In this document: piece after piece, positions 1 to 11,100 of the stretch
Position numbering within the stretch: the stretch's first letter is position 1
Layout of the letters: the number at the start of each line of letters is the position of its first letter
Source: a virus
DNA: 49,386 nt
Virus record (IMG/VR): IMGVR_UViG_3300049629_000880
Span: 1 to 49,386 of that record
Reading direction: 5' to 3' (one strand)
Notes under the pieces: generated by a model
Databases searched by the model: none
What the model saw: only the letters and a program-made list of their open reading frames with translations
Told to the model about the DNA's origin: nothing
Made by a program: the position numbers and the translations under genes

Positions 1-78
1 ATATTCATTCTTGCTACATACGAGAATGATAATTACCTAGTAGCTAAAGAGGAGATTGGCCGAATTGAGTACTATTAA
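1..78 (+). CDS. 3' end of an upstream gene (partial, hypothetical)
   Basis: Frame 1 is open from the first base to a TAA at 76-78 and encodes 25 residues ending in GRIEYY. The run of acidic and hydrophobic residues (NYLVAKEEIGRIEYY) looks like real protein. The next rightward gene overlaps its stop by a few bases, as elsewhere in this operon. The 5' part is outside the window and no function can be assigned. Confidence 0.6.
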   Translation: MFILATYENDNYLVAKEEIGRIEYY

Positions 79-901
79 ACCATGGCAAGAACTAGTAACA
101 GAACAGCGACAGCTCAACCCCACGCGGCCCTATCAGCCACAGGCAGGTCTATTTGAGTATAGGGGCCTAGATGCACTAGTCAAAGAGGTAGAGAGTTACA
201 CATGGGTAGGAATTCAGTGGCTGGGTGGTGATCTATGGGGCCGTCGCGGCTGGCAGGAGATAGCCGTATTTGTAAGAATAGATGGTCAGAGATGGCCCAA
301 TAGACGATATATCTACTTACCAGTAGATTTAGTAGAGCATCTACTACCATATATACCAATGGTAGATAATGGTTACACGCTACGCTATCCCTCGGCGGAC
401 GATCTAGTACCTATATTCAGTGGTAGGGTGGTGTTGTTAAATAGCCAGGGTATACACCCCCTATTACCCGGCTGGGTATGGACGGGGCGAGTGATATGGC
501 CTTACTATGAATATCAACACGTATCAGGTGACATAGCGCCGCCTGATACTCTCCAGTGGAGTAAGTTAAGACCTACTAATCTACTAGATCCCCTTGGCCC
601 ACCAAGAGTAGAGCAGATGGTACGTACATTACCTAATCTAGTAGGTGAGTTACCCACTAGATTAGAGGAACCCTGGATAGGAACATATACGGGCTGGTCT
701 ACTATTAATTATGGTGAGGGGACGGCGCTATATCAATATAGAGCACAGACTCAGGAGTTATTCCTACTAGATAGCCCCCCACTATTAGATAGTATTCTAT
801 ATAAACAGCAGTGGTTAGTTGATAGGGTGCGCCTCAGTCATAGTATTATACAGGGCGTAACCATACAGCAGTCAGTAACAGCAACATTGAAATTATGGTA
901 A
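65..901 (+). CDS. hypothetical protein, probable virion structural operon
   Basis: An open frame of about 278 residues, rich in Trp, Tyr, Pro and Leu, with no recognisable domain, signal peptide or membrane segment. Two TTG starts are possible. TTG at 56 lies one base after the GGAG at 51-54, which is too close. TTG at 65 has about 10 bases of spacing, so I prefer it. The gene overlaps the previous stop and the following ATG (895). Its position ahead of the terminase suggests a head, neck or tail component. This is inference from context only. Confidence 0.75.
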   Translation: MSTIKPWQELVTEQRQLNPTRPYQPQAGLFEYRGLDALVKEVESYTWVGIQWLGGDLWGRRGWQEIAVFVRIDGQRWPNRRYIYLPVDLVEHLLPYIPMVDNGYTLRYPSADDLVPIFSGRVVLLNSQGIHPLLPGWVWTGRVIWPYYEYQHVSGDIAPPDTLQWSKLRPTNLLDPLGPPRVEQMVRTLPNLVGELPTRLEEPWIGTYTGWSTINYGEGTALYQYRAQTQELFLLDSPPLLDSILYKQQWLVDRVRLSHSIIQGVTIQQSVTATLKLW

Positions 902-1263
902 CTAAGCTAGATCTAGTTAAGGATAGAGCTATTATACGGGGGGCCCTCTGGGATCTACTGACTATACTACGTCAGGGAGACCTAACAGCAATGCAGTGCC
1001 GGGGCCAGATACGAGATGAGGAGGATGGTGAGTTATTCGCTAACTTTGAGTTTGAGCCCCTGACTACAGTAGTTAGAGATGGAGTGACTTACACACGTAT
1101 TAAGCCCTATCTGGGGGCCACACGCACTAGAAACATACCTACTACAGCACTCCGCCAGACATGGTTCTATGATATAGAGCTATATGACCCCCTAGATAAT
1201 GATATAGTATATAGGATCATCGACGGCGTCGTAGAGAGCCGCCTTAATATAACACTACCTTAA
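895..1263 (+). CDS. hypothetical protein, probable structural
   Basis: A 122-residue soluble-looking protein starting at an ATG that overlaps the previous stop by 7 bases, which suggests translational coupling. Beta-type segments alternate with charged residues (DEEDGELFANFEFEPL, DPLDNDIVYRIIDG). Small proteins of this size just before a terminase are often head-tail connector parts, but no family signature is visible. The next gene starts two bases after its stop. Confidence 0.75.
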   Translation: MVTKLDLVKDRAIIRGALWDLLTILRQGDLTAMQCRGQIRDEEDGELFANFEFEPLTTVVRDGVTYTRIKPYLGATRTRNIPTTALRQTWFYDIELYDPLDNDIVYRIIDGVVESRLNITLP

Positions 1264-1264
1264 C

Positions 1265-1735
1265 ATGTACCCAAGAGCACTATACTCCTTCCTACTATCT
1301 CAGATTAATACTAATCTAGTAGTCATTCTAATCAACCGGCCCCAATTGGGTATCGGTACTGTATTAACCCCCAATGAGATAGATGCCCGCCTGAATATCA
1401 CTATGGCTGAAGCAGCCCTCTGGGAGATTAGCGGCTATAGTAGATTCATTATCACTACCCCAATTATCACTATCCCAACGCGTACAACGCCCACTGCTAG
1501 TCTAATTGCTACTGCCACATTCACACCATCAGGGGGGCCTATAGGACCCTTCACTCATGCGTTGGTAGTGCGAGGGGCTGACCTAACTGGTGCCAGTCCC
1601 TCTAATGGTAATAACCGCGGCAGTAACGTGGGTACTGTAGTGCACATAGAAACCGTAGTTAACGCGCCCCTCTCAGTAGCACCACCTGCAGTATACAATT
1701 ACACTATCAATTTACTGCTCAACGAGCAGGCGTGA
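1265..1735 (+). CDS. hypothetical virion protein (head decoration, neck or tail type)
   Basis: 156 residues. The N-terminal half is hydrophobic and helical. The C-terminal half is a Thr/Ser/Gly/Asn-rich beta region around residues 70-156 containing FTPSGGPIGPFTHALVVRGA and a Gly-Asn-rich loop. Such low-charge, Thr/Gly-rich beta proteins are common among phage virion proteins. It starts two bases after the previous stop. An 83-base gap without a gene follows. Structural role is inferred from composition and context. Confidence 0.75.
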   Translation: MYPRALYSFLLSQINTNLVVILINRPQLGIGTVLTPNEIDARLNITMAEAALWEISGYSRFIITTPIITIPTRTTPTASLIATATFTPSGGPIGPFTHALVVRGADLTGASPSNGNNRGSNVGTVVHIETVVNAPLSVAPPAVYNYTINLLLNEQA

Positions 1736-1818
1736 TTCCCACCTAGTACTAAGCACAGCGTCACCTACTACACGAATTATGTTATAGCCCTTCAAATCTA
1801 GAGTCAAGTACATGCGCG

Positions 1819-2607
1819 GTGCCTGCTATTGACCATATAGTGAGGGGCATAATACTAAGGCGTCGCCGTCTAAAGTCATTATTCATTGTGATTAACCTCG
1901 AGTCATTAATTAGAACACGGGCCCCTGCACTATTAGGCGCACTGCCGCTATTAGATTGGTGGATAATACAATTACTCAGTAGTACTGATTACCCCGTCGT
2001 AGTCCTCAATAAGGATATACATTCTGTTAGAGTGCCCGGCCCCTACGACATGATAGATAGTAGGGGTAATTTTATCATGCGCTCAGAATTAGATAGCTGG
2101 GGTCTAGAACCACTGCAGAGAGCCCTCCTCTCTACTAAGGAGGAGGGTAGTATAAGCGCATACGTACTGCGGTCAGGTAGCTCTAGTACCATTATAGTCT
2201 ACACTGCGTTCTCTCGAGACAATAGTCTAGATCAGGAGGTACAATTAGAGGCCCCGCAGAATACAAGGGTAACGACTATCCGCTTCAATTCAACTGTGCC
2301 CTGGACACTACGCTATATAGAATCACACCCCCGCTTAGATGTACCGATATCAGACGAGTACATAGGGCTAGAGATAGACGCGGGCCCCTATATTATGAGT
2401 ACCATATCATCTATATACCTAGATCCATCACTACCAGTAAACACAATATCGGGCCCTGCGGCAATACACATGATACCTCAAGGTAACGTATTCTACGTTG
2501 CTATAAACGAGGATCCTAATTTAATCAAGGCCATACAACCTAACATAGACATAACAGAATACATAGAGACTAAGAATATGTACATGGAGGTGACACTTGG
2601 CGCGTAA
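1819..2607 (+). CDS. hypothetical protein upstream of terminase
   Basis: 262 residues from a GTG start; no other start lies in frame upstream and the nearby ATG at 1812 is in another frame. The N-terminus is Arg-rich (ILRRRRLKSL), followed by mixed beta segments and an acidic C-terminus. No conserved domain recognised. It overlaps the terminase start by 11 bases and carries the terminase ribosome binding site (GGAGG at 2586-2590) inside its own 3' end. A virion or packaging role is inferred. Confidence 0.75.
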   Translation: MPAIDHIVRGIILRRRRLKSLFIVINLESLIRTRAPALLGALPLLDWWIIQLLSSTDYPVVVLNKDIHSVRVPGPYDMIDSRGNFIMRSELDSWGLEPLQRALLSTKEEGSISAYVLRSGSSSTIIVYTAFSRDNSLDQEVQLEAPQNTRVTTIRFNSTVPWTLRYIESHPRLDVPISDEYIGLEIDAGPYIMSTISSIYLDPSLPVNTISGPAAIHMIPQGNVFYVAINEDPNLIKAIQPNIDITEYIETKNMYMEVTLGA

Positions 2608-4375
2608 ACGTAAGCTGGATCCAATAGAACTATTCGATGAGTTAGTGTATGAGGGCCTAGCTCAGGTTAAGACTAATCACGTTATAGGTATAGTTGAATT
2701 TGCAGAGCAATATCTACTGGCCCCCGGCGATACATTATTCCCACCTCAGAGAGCTATACTGCGCGCTCTCTATAATGAGCCCTTACCAGAGGATGAGCTA
2801 GCCATACTACAACGATGGGCTGAACAAGATGTAACCACCTGGGTACCAGACCGCTCTTACGTCAATATGGTGTTAGAGTGCGGACGACGAGGAGGTAAGA
2901 GTGTGCTAGCGAGTATATGCGTGCTATATGAATTCTACTGCCTTATCAACCTAGATAACCCAGCTAAGCACTATGGTCTCCTGAGTGGATCGCCTATAGC
3001 CATATTTGTCATAGCGCGAAGCGGGGATCAGGTCAATGAGACGCTATTCGGCGCAATCAGGGGTTACGCCAGCCAGAGCGCGTACTTCAAGGGGCTAGTG
3101 AACAGTGGTCAGATAGAGATACTCACGCAGGAGATACGTTGCCCGACTAAGAATATAGCCATCTATGCTAAACACACTAACTCGCAGTCCCTAGTAGGTT
3201 ATTCTCTCAAGATGTTAGTTCTAGATGAGGCGGCCCGCTTCGAGTATAACGAGCTAGGAGAGTCAAAGGCAGATGATATATGGAGTAACGTAGCTAAAGG
3301 GCTGAGTACCTTCGGTGATAAGGGTAAGAAGATAGCCATCAGCTCTGCTTGGGGTGAGGGGGACTACATACAGAATCTCTATAAGGTAGCGACACGCGAT
3401 GCCCGCATGGTGGCATTCCGTCTACGCACCTGGGATATCAATCTACGACCACAAGTCAGTGAGTATAACCTCAAGAATAGTGAGGACTACATACGCGATC
3501 CCGTGAAAGCAGCTCTGGAGTATGAGGGCATACGCTCTAGTAGGCACGGCTCCTTCTTCCAGAAGGAGTATATAGAGGAGGCAATTAAGGGCACCTCTTG
3601 CCTAGATGCGCGCTCTACACCACTGGATATAACCAATGGTGATGATATGCGCCACTATGTATCACTGCAGATAACTAGACTAGAGCGACTCAACGGGGGT
3701 CGCTCCTATCTACACGTAGACTACGGGCTCAAGAAGGATAGCGCCGCTATTGCCTTCGTAAGGAGCATTAAGCTAGAGGACGATAGATGGGGTGTCATAG
3801 TAGATGGTCTATTAGTGTGGAAGCCCTATAGTGATAGAGATGATAGGGGGAGGGGCATACAGCGTATAGTCTCCTATCTAGATATAGAGGAGAAGTTAGT
3901 GCAGATATGTCAGGCCCGCAATATTAGTCTATGCTCATTTGACTCGTACCAATCTCAGTCCACTATACAACGACTACACGCTCACGGCATACGCTCTACT
4001 GAGATGAGTACCACTAATGCAGCGCAGCTGAGTTACTATAACCTAGCGCGGCAACTACTCAATGAGGGGCGCCTGATACTACCTCGCGATAGTACCTGGA
4101 CACATAGCCTGATGGCCGAGATGAGTGGTATATTACAGCTGGCTAATGGTAAGATAACTCACAACGAGCGGGCCAGTGGTAAGGATATAATAGATGCTGT
4201 AGTCAACGCTGTATTCAACTGCGTTAAGGAGGACAGCACTCTCATGGGATTCAGTATAAGTTCTAGTGGCATAAAGAGTATCAGTAGTAAGACACTCAAT
4301 AAGAATAGGGAGTTAACTACCGCTCGCGGTAAGGGGTTACTACTGGCAGCTCGTAAGCGGCGGCCCTCAATATAA
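2597..4375 (+). CDS. terL: terminase large subunit
   Basis: The packaging motor ATPase-nuclease that cuts concatemeric phage DNA and pumps it into the prohead. The 592 residues match the usual length. An ATPase domain comes first, with a Walker A variant ECGRRGGKS at about residues 94-102, Walker B MLVLDEAARF near 205-214 and a coupling motif ISSAWGEGD near 250. The RNase-H-fold nuclease follows, with acidic residues in HVDYGLKKDSA, SFDSYQS and KDIIDAVVNAV. The start is TTG at 2597, fixed by GGAGG six bases upstream. Neither a small subunit nor a portal gene is recognisable beside it. Confidence 0.93.
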   Translation: MARKRKLDPIELFDELVYEGLAQVKTNHVIGIVEFAEQYLLAPGDTLFPPQRAILRALYNEPLPEDELAILQRWAEQDVTTWVPDRSYVNMVLECGRRGGKSVLASICVLYEFYCLINLDNPAKHYGLLSGSPIAIFVIARSGDQVNETLFGAIRGYASQSAYFKGLVNSGQIEILTQEIRCPTKNIAIYAKHTNSQSLVGYSLKMLVLDEAARFEYNELGESKADDIWSNVAKGLSTFGDKGKKIAISSAWGEGDYIQNLYKVATRDARMVAFRLRTWDINLRPQVSEYNLKNSEDYIRDPVKAALEYEGIRSSRHGSFFQKEYIEEAIKGTSCLDARSTPLDITNGDDMRHYVSLQITRLERLNGGRSYLHVDYGLKKDSAAIAFVRSIKLEDDRWGVIVDGLLVWKPYSDRDDRGRGIQRIVSYLDIEEKLVQICQARNISLCSFDSYQSQSTIQRLHAHGIRSTEMSTTNAAQLSYYNLARQLLNEGRLILPRDSTWTHSLMAEMSGILQLANGKITHNERASGKDIIDAVVNAVFNCVKEDSTLMGFSISSSGIKSISSKTLNKNRELTTARGKGLLLAARKRRPSI

Positions 4376-4486
4376 GCTCTCATTGTCAAGAACGGAGGTC
4401 GGGAATGCCAAATTAGTCCCCACTATAGATAAACCCATCTCATACATGATGTCTTAGAAGCTGTCTCCAGGCGCGCCATAACCATA
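4376..4486 (+). other. 111-base gap after terminase
   Basis: No gene of useful length. A good Shine-Dalgarno (GGAGG near 4395) precedes an ATG that is followed after two codons by a stop (Met-Pro-Asn). It may be a vestigial gene start or a leader minicistron. The following gene's ATG has no clear ribosome binding site. Confidence 0.35.
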
Positions 4487-5116
4487 ATGAAATTATCTCC
4501 AGTTGTATTTAAGTTCCAGGAATTATTCGGCTCGTGGCGGTACTACCTCTACATCACGCCACCGCGTTCTCTTCGTGAGGTCATACCAGGCACCAGTCAG
4601 AGAATACATCTCCAGCCGACTATACCCCTACGCTTATTGCTGGCCCCCTGCGAGCCAGAGTATATGCCGTTGGCCTATCCCCAGTACAGCACACCACGGG
4701 CCGGCGAGGCACTCAGACTAGAGAATGCGTATAAGGTAGAGATATGGAGATGGAGACAACAACCTCCGGGGCTACGCGCCCCGGATTATCAGGAATCACT
4801 AATAGACACACGATACTGGTGGGTAGGTGTGTCTACTGATCGCGAGCGTATAGAGGTAACACCGGTAGAGAACATAATTAGTCTACTCGATTACCCCGAT
4901 ATACTAACAGGTATTACTATTAAAGATACACTGGGTGCCAGTGTAGATTACACCATCAAGGACCAGAGCACTAGCCGAGCAGGACGCTTCAAGGCAGAGA
5001 TACAATTACTTAATAATGACCCCGTAGTAATAGAATACGATACACCGGTAGCGCCGATAGAGGTCTCCTATACAGATAATATAGAGGTCAATGAACGGTG
5101 GAATCGGATCTACTAA
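4487..5116 (+). CDS. hypothetical protein between terminase and giant protein
   Basis: 209 residues, rich in Pro, Tyr, Trp and Arg in the first half, then a beta-type C-terminal half. No recognised domain. The ATG at 4487 has no convincing Shine-Dalgarno. The 3' end overlaps the start of the giant gene by 19 bases and supplies its ribosome binding region. Because portal-type genes often follow terminase I looked for one, but 209 residues is far too short. A connector or adaptor role is possible but unsupported. Confidence 0.7.
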   Translation: MKLSPVVFKFQELFGSWRYYLYITPPRSLREVIPGTSQRIHLQPTIPLRLLLAPCEPEYMPLAYPQYSTPRAGEALRLENAYKVEIWRWRQQPPGLRAPDYQESLIDTRYWWVGVSTDRERIEVTPVENIISLLDYPDILTGITIKDTLGASVDYTIKDQSTSRAGRFKAEIQLLNNDPVVIEYDTPVAPIEVSYTDNIEVNERWNRIY

Positions 5117-8100
5117 AACAAATAGAGGCGGCCGGTAAGTACCCATCAGCTGGTACTGGTTCACTAGAGGACTACTCTAGCCGATTTGGTGTGTCATCTT
5201 TTAATGAGACTCAGCGTTTTCTAAGAGATGCGCGCCCGAATAGTCTAGAGGCGGCCTTGTTCTTACACAATAGGTTCCACTCAGATTTTACCCTAGAGTT
5301 ATTACACGATACTTTTAATAAAGAGAGCTTCAGAGCAATAGGTCAGGAGAGGCAAGATAAATTCTATCAGAGCATGAAGCCATATATAAAAATGGCAGAG
5401 GGTATATTTACCAATGAGATGGATCTATACGATGAGGTAGGTGGTACCGTTGTAGTCGACATGACTATATCTAAGAGAGAATCACAGGCACTAGAGGCGG
5501 CATCTAATAATCTAAATGTCATACCCTATACTGCTAATAAGGGCCAGGGTACTACGCTGATGCACTCTAAGCTCGAGTTGATTACCAGAGAGGACGGTAT
5601 TGATGTAGGTAGAGTACACACGGCTCCTTATATAACCGAGTACGGAACTAATGCCCTCGAGGTAGGAGCGGTAGTATCAGGTATTGCAGGGGCCGGCGCT
5701 ATAATATCAGGCAGGGCCCCGCGACTAGGTATAGTAGGAGCTATAGCCGCCCCTCTACTCATGGGTGCTGGTGTAATACTCAGGAATACTAATAGTAGTC
5801 TCCTTGACATAGGCCTTAAGTCTAATAAAAAGGATGTATTCTACGAAACCACTAACCCTAAGTTTGTTACTGAACTCCGCACCTATATGCGTTCCCTAGC
5901 AGAGGGCAGGGAGCTAGATACTTCTCGCAATAGATTCATCTTAGGTGAGTCAGAGGCTATATTAGCTATGACCCGCGACGCGCAGAGGGCCAATGGCATA
6001 GTGCTGAGCCCAGCAAGCTGGAGCCTAGCTCAAGCAAGAGATGATGATGGAAATATCATCAGTCGAGATAATAATTTAGATAGGACTCACTACGCCAGAC
6101 TAGAGAACTTCGAGAACACTATAGTAGAGCGGGCCCCCGACATACCAGTACTAATGGCTACTAGTGGCCAGCTAGATTCCAGCATACGTAATCGTCTACA
6201 GCAGGCCGGCGTTATAGTGGGCTCTAACGTAGGCACTCATTATAATAAACACCTATTTGAGAACATAGACGAGAAGGGCACCGATGTACTCTATATGGGC
6301 ACCCGGCGCTTCAGTGCTCAGCATAATAGAGAGATCATGATACGGCTAACTAGCGAGGATGACCCCGCTGCCTTCGCGTATTATAAGGGCATGTTATTGT
6401 CTGATAATAAGTTCAACGTCTCTGATATAGAGATGACGCAGATGGGTTATACCAATAAGTCATTTATACGTGCTACTACTGGTACTACTGCGTCTCAACT
6501 ACCCAGCTTCCTGGGGGCCTCCCACTTCTATGAGGTGGCTATTAATAACGCAGCCCGCGCTCGAGTAAGCGGACACCTAGACTGGAGAGAATCACTAGAG
6601 TCCTACACTAATAGGCCCGGTATAGCCACACAGAACTACCTAGCGCGCGCTGCGCTAAGTGGGGCCCCCAGTACTGTACCAGAGCAGGTCCGCGACTACG
6701 ATAGAGCCCTATTATCGCCGGGCCTGGGCTCTCTCATCAATGAGTATACTATCATGGCCGGCTTTGGCAGATTATATAAAGATGAGGTGGGGGCCCTACC
6801 TAGTATAGCGGGGGCCTTCGGCGCAGTACTAGATAGAACACTGACATACTACGGCACGTTCTTTGACTACGATGAGACTCGCGATAGCATGGTACCAGTA
6901 GCCGGTGTATATGAGAATGCGCTCACATTTGCCAGTAGCTTTGTAATGACTACGGCGGCCAGTATGGGGCTGTATTTCAGTGTGGGTATACCCCTAGGCT
7001 ACATAACTGCAGAATTAAATAAATCTATGATTCAGGGCACTATCGATAGCGCAGTACAGAAGACAAGAGGAAAAAGATATCCTCAGCACATACCTATACT
7101 AGACTTCGCCCCCGTCGATAATTTTGAGTTAGCTAAGTACATGCAAGAAGTTCAGAGGCTTAGCGGGGGTACCCTCGACAACTACTATACTGACCGTATA
7201 AATACGCTACCTGCCCTCAATAATCTATTTTATAGAGAGAGGGGATCTACCTTCTTCGAGTATATAACTAAGCCCTTCATACTAGATGTCATAAATCCCT
7301 ATGAGAGAGGGAGCGCAGAGGACATTAAGTTAAGGCGCTCTGTGGATGCCTTCCATGATTCATTACGGCGCCCTATTGGTCTAGAGACTACTTTTGAAGA
7401 GAGGTATAATCCAGTCTCAGGTGAGGTAGAACCATTCCTAGTATCGCTCAAGGCCACTAACATAGGCTTTGAGAGACAACGAGAGTTAGCAATATTAATT
7501 GACGAGATAGGGACTAGTATACCGGTTGCACCCTGGCGCTGGGGTTGGGGAGATGGCAAGGAAGACAGCCGCTCCTTCGTGAGTATGGCAGAGGTATTCA
7601 GCTTTAATGAGATGGCAGAAACCTTCCATAGAATATTAGGTACTGGAAGCCAGAGTCTCAATTACATAGTCAGTAGTAGCGAGAATAACGCCAGCGGTAT
7701 GAAGGGCATTCTCATGCGAGGCGGGGCTATGCTAGGAGGAGTAATGCGTTCTACTAAGGCGCGCCTCCAGGGTAATAACTTATTCATGGGTATAGGGCCC
7801 ATAGCAACTAGTAATCTAGCTGTAGAGTATAAGGAACTCATGAGGCTAGAGAGACAGATGCTAGTGGAGAACCTTCTGACATGGGAGGTAGGTATTAACG
7901 GACAAGGTAGTCGTCAGATAGGTAATGTGCAGACTCTAGAACAGCGTAAGTTAGTTGCTAAGTTTGTAGATCAGCTGATAGTCTACAATCAGGCCATACA
8001 GAGTAGCCCCCACTATCAGCAGGCAGTACAACGGGCAGCGGGGGCCACAGCAGCTCAAGAGGATCTATTCAGATTAATATCAGCGCGTAATAGTCGCTTC

Positions 8101-11100
8101 CTGACTTCATCATTCTTCCGCAATAAGGGCGTTATAGGTGCCTCTGTATTAGCCCTTATGAACGTGCAGGCCGGCCTAGCTAATATACTAGATGCAAGTG
8201 GGCCTAGCTTCCTGCGTTCTATTAACCTACAGTTCGGCGCTGTCGACGTAGAGGAGGTGCGCTACAATAACCGCAATCTAGTACTCGAGGGGCCCGTCAT
8301 GGGGGCTGCCTATACAGCACTAGCAGTAGCCGGTGGTTATGTAGGTAGTGAGGTATTCGGTAGTATGGCCATTAACCGGTATAGTCTCAGCGATGAGCTA
8401 TATGCCAGTGGTAACAGTCGTCTAATATCTGCAGAGGCGGAGGAAGTACTGAAGCGAGGCACTCTAATCAAGAAGGGTAATAGATTCATGACGTGGGGCC
8501 TAACTACAGCAGCGCTACTATGGGCCCCCCGCATCATAACCGGTGTAGGTAACTTCATAATGAATACCTTCAACCGGATGACAGGACAAGAGGGACAGAT
8601 ACTAGACGAGAATTACGCAACAGTAGGTAGTCTCCAGGCATGGAAACAATCAGTACTCAATAGGGTTAACACAGGCGGGCTAGTTGGCAATAGAACTGAG
8701 AGGACTTTAGAGGCATGGTCTGCATTCGTGGCAGGACGAGTTAGTGCCCACACACCAGTAGCAGCTATAAGTCGACGGGCCAGAACTATAGAGGTCTACG
8801 CTAGTCAGGCCCCCACGTCCTACATCCAGTTCTTCATAGCGGAGTCACGGCGCCGTGGTTCTGAGATGGATAAGGGTGTATACAGCTATAGTATGGGGGT
8901 ACAATCAGCACCTGTACTGGGTATCTCTATGAGCGTGTCAGCCCCCCTGGCCTTTGACGCCAATAAGCCTTATGCTGAGGCCTTCATATATAACCAGGAG
9001 AAGGATAATGTCATCAATTACATACAGAGCGCTGGTAATATATCACTAGCAGTATCATTAACGGCGAGCCTAGTCAGCCTGTCTGCTCTACTACCAGAGT
9101 ACGCCCGCTCTAAGATACTACGCGACCCCACGATAGGCGCAGGTGCGAAGGACCTCAGTAATAAGATGACTAACCTAGCAGTACTAGTAGATGACTGGGG
9201 CGGCCGAGTTATGAATATACCCATAGCAGGTGCGCGAACTGCAGTTGGTTCCTTCTGGCATTACTCAGGTAAGGTAATAGACACAATGGCGGGGTTCAGC
9301 TACGGGGCACTACAGGGATTCGAGAAGCTAGATAGAAGACTAGCTAAGGTAGTAGCCCTGAGTAACTTTATTGTACCCCCTGTGCTCGGCGTATTATTTG
9401 GATTAACGGGCACGAGTCCACTAACAAGTTCTCTACTCGTAGGTACTTCTCTGGCCTTCGCGTATTCCTTCGCTATGAAGCACGATCCATGGCGTAAGAA
9501 GGTAGCAGCGTTACAATCTCGTGTAGCGAGAGTAACAGGTATGAATGACATTAGGATAAGCCGCGGTATGCACACGGGTCTACGCAGATGGCGGGCCTAT
9601 CGCATGCCATTACTTCTTGGCACTGTAGCAGCTCTATTCCAGACTAAGACTGGGTGGAATATAAGTGAGGGCATGGACGACAATGTCATGACTCGACTAG
9701 CCACAGTAGGGCTCTATGCCGGCGTAAACGCTATGGCAGTAGTAGAACTAGGAGATCTCGGGCTCGACCCAGGCGCTACTATAGAGCGGTATCGTAGAAT
9801 GAGGGCCAAGGTAGGTAAGATGCATCCACTGAACCCACTAGGTATGTGGCGGCGGCTACGTCTAGCCTCTCTTGAGAGGGACATACGGTCTGATTTCAAT
9901 ACTGTAGAGACCTACCTATCAGACTATCGTAATAATCGACGAGGCTACCATAGCTTCGATTTACTAGATGAACATCTGAAGACAGTTCATGGCACGGCAT
10001 ACCATAATGCTATGAATGAACACGGCCGGCGCCCATCTAACTTCCAGGTACGGGACATTATAGACGAGGCAGGTAACTATAGATTAACGGATTACGGCGA
10101 GAACCTACGCACCCTAGTAGATAGTAGAGACTACCTCAAGTATAGAAACGCCAGAATACTGGGGCCCGGCGGTAATAGGCTATTGCGTTCTGCAGCGGCA
10201 CTAGGCACCGTGAACATAGCCGCTACTGCTCTTCTACTAGGTGTAGGTATTGTATTATCTGGCTCAGGTAATCAAGAAGAAGCAACAGCAGGCTTCTATA
10301 ACGCCATGGACGGCACACCGCTGGAGTTCGTGTCTAATGCATTCCGCCTAGTCACACGACGGGATATAGTCGTGGCGCCGGATCCCCTGGAGCCTCTGGT
10401 TGTAATGGCGGATGGCGCCTATAAACGTAAGCGCGGCGTGCGCTTAATCAACCCCATAGAGAGCAGCGTAGGGCGTATGAGTACTGCAATAGATAACCTA
10501 CGCAGCAGCTTTGTGCTAAATGCCAGTAACCCATTCATGAGTGTCCTAGTATTCGGTACTAGTGTGCGAGAGGGAGAGCTAGGCTCGCGCCAGACCTTCT
10601 ACATGCAGCTGCAGTCCACTAACCAGGACATCAGTACGGCAGTATATTCTACGGCACCGGCCTACATGTTCAAGATGGTCAAGGCAGGGGCCATGGGCCA
10701 ATTATACGCGCGCGACTACCGTAAGGCCAATATAACTGATGCCTCGATGAATAACTTATCAGAGGATCAGCGCAAGTTTATGGCCATCAGTATAGTCAGT
10801 CTAACGGCACGATTAGACCCACTGACTGATAGGAACCGCCGGCGCGTAACTAACCCATTCAATAGAGCCAGCCTGGCCCTCTATAGAGCGGATCCATTGA
10901 TGAACATAGCACTGAGTAGTCGTCTGCAAGTAATACGCAACTTCGCATATCAGCGGCCAGAGTCACTAGTATCTGAGATGACTAATCTAGGTAATCCTGA
11001 TAATATGAATCCCCGGGATAGTAAGAAACCCAAGTCATATCTAGACACGCTAATCGCATCGCTGAGTAAGGGGGACATGCGACTACTAGCAGAGACTGCA

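Noticed and set aside
4159-4389. A 76-codon minus-strand frame at the end of the terminase gene
   Set aside because: It is antisense to the conserved nuclease end of TerL and has no partner genes.
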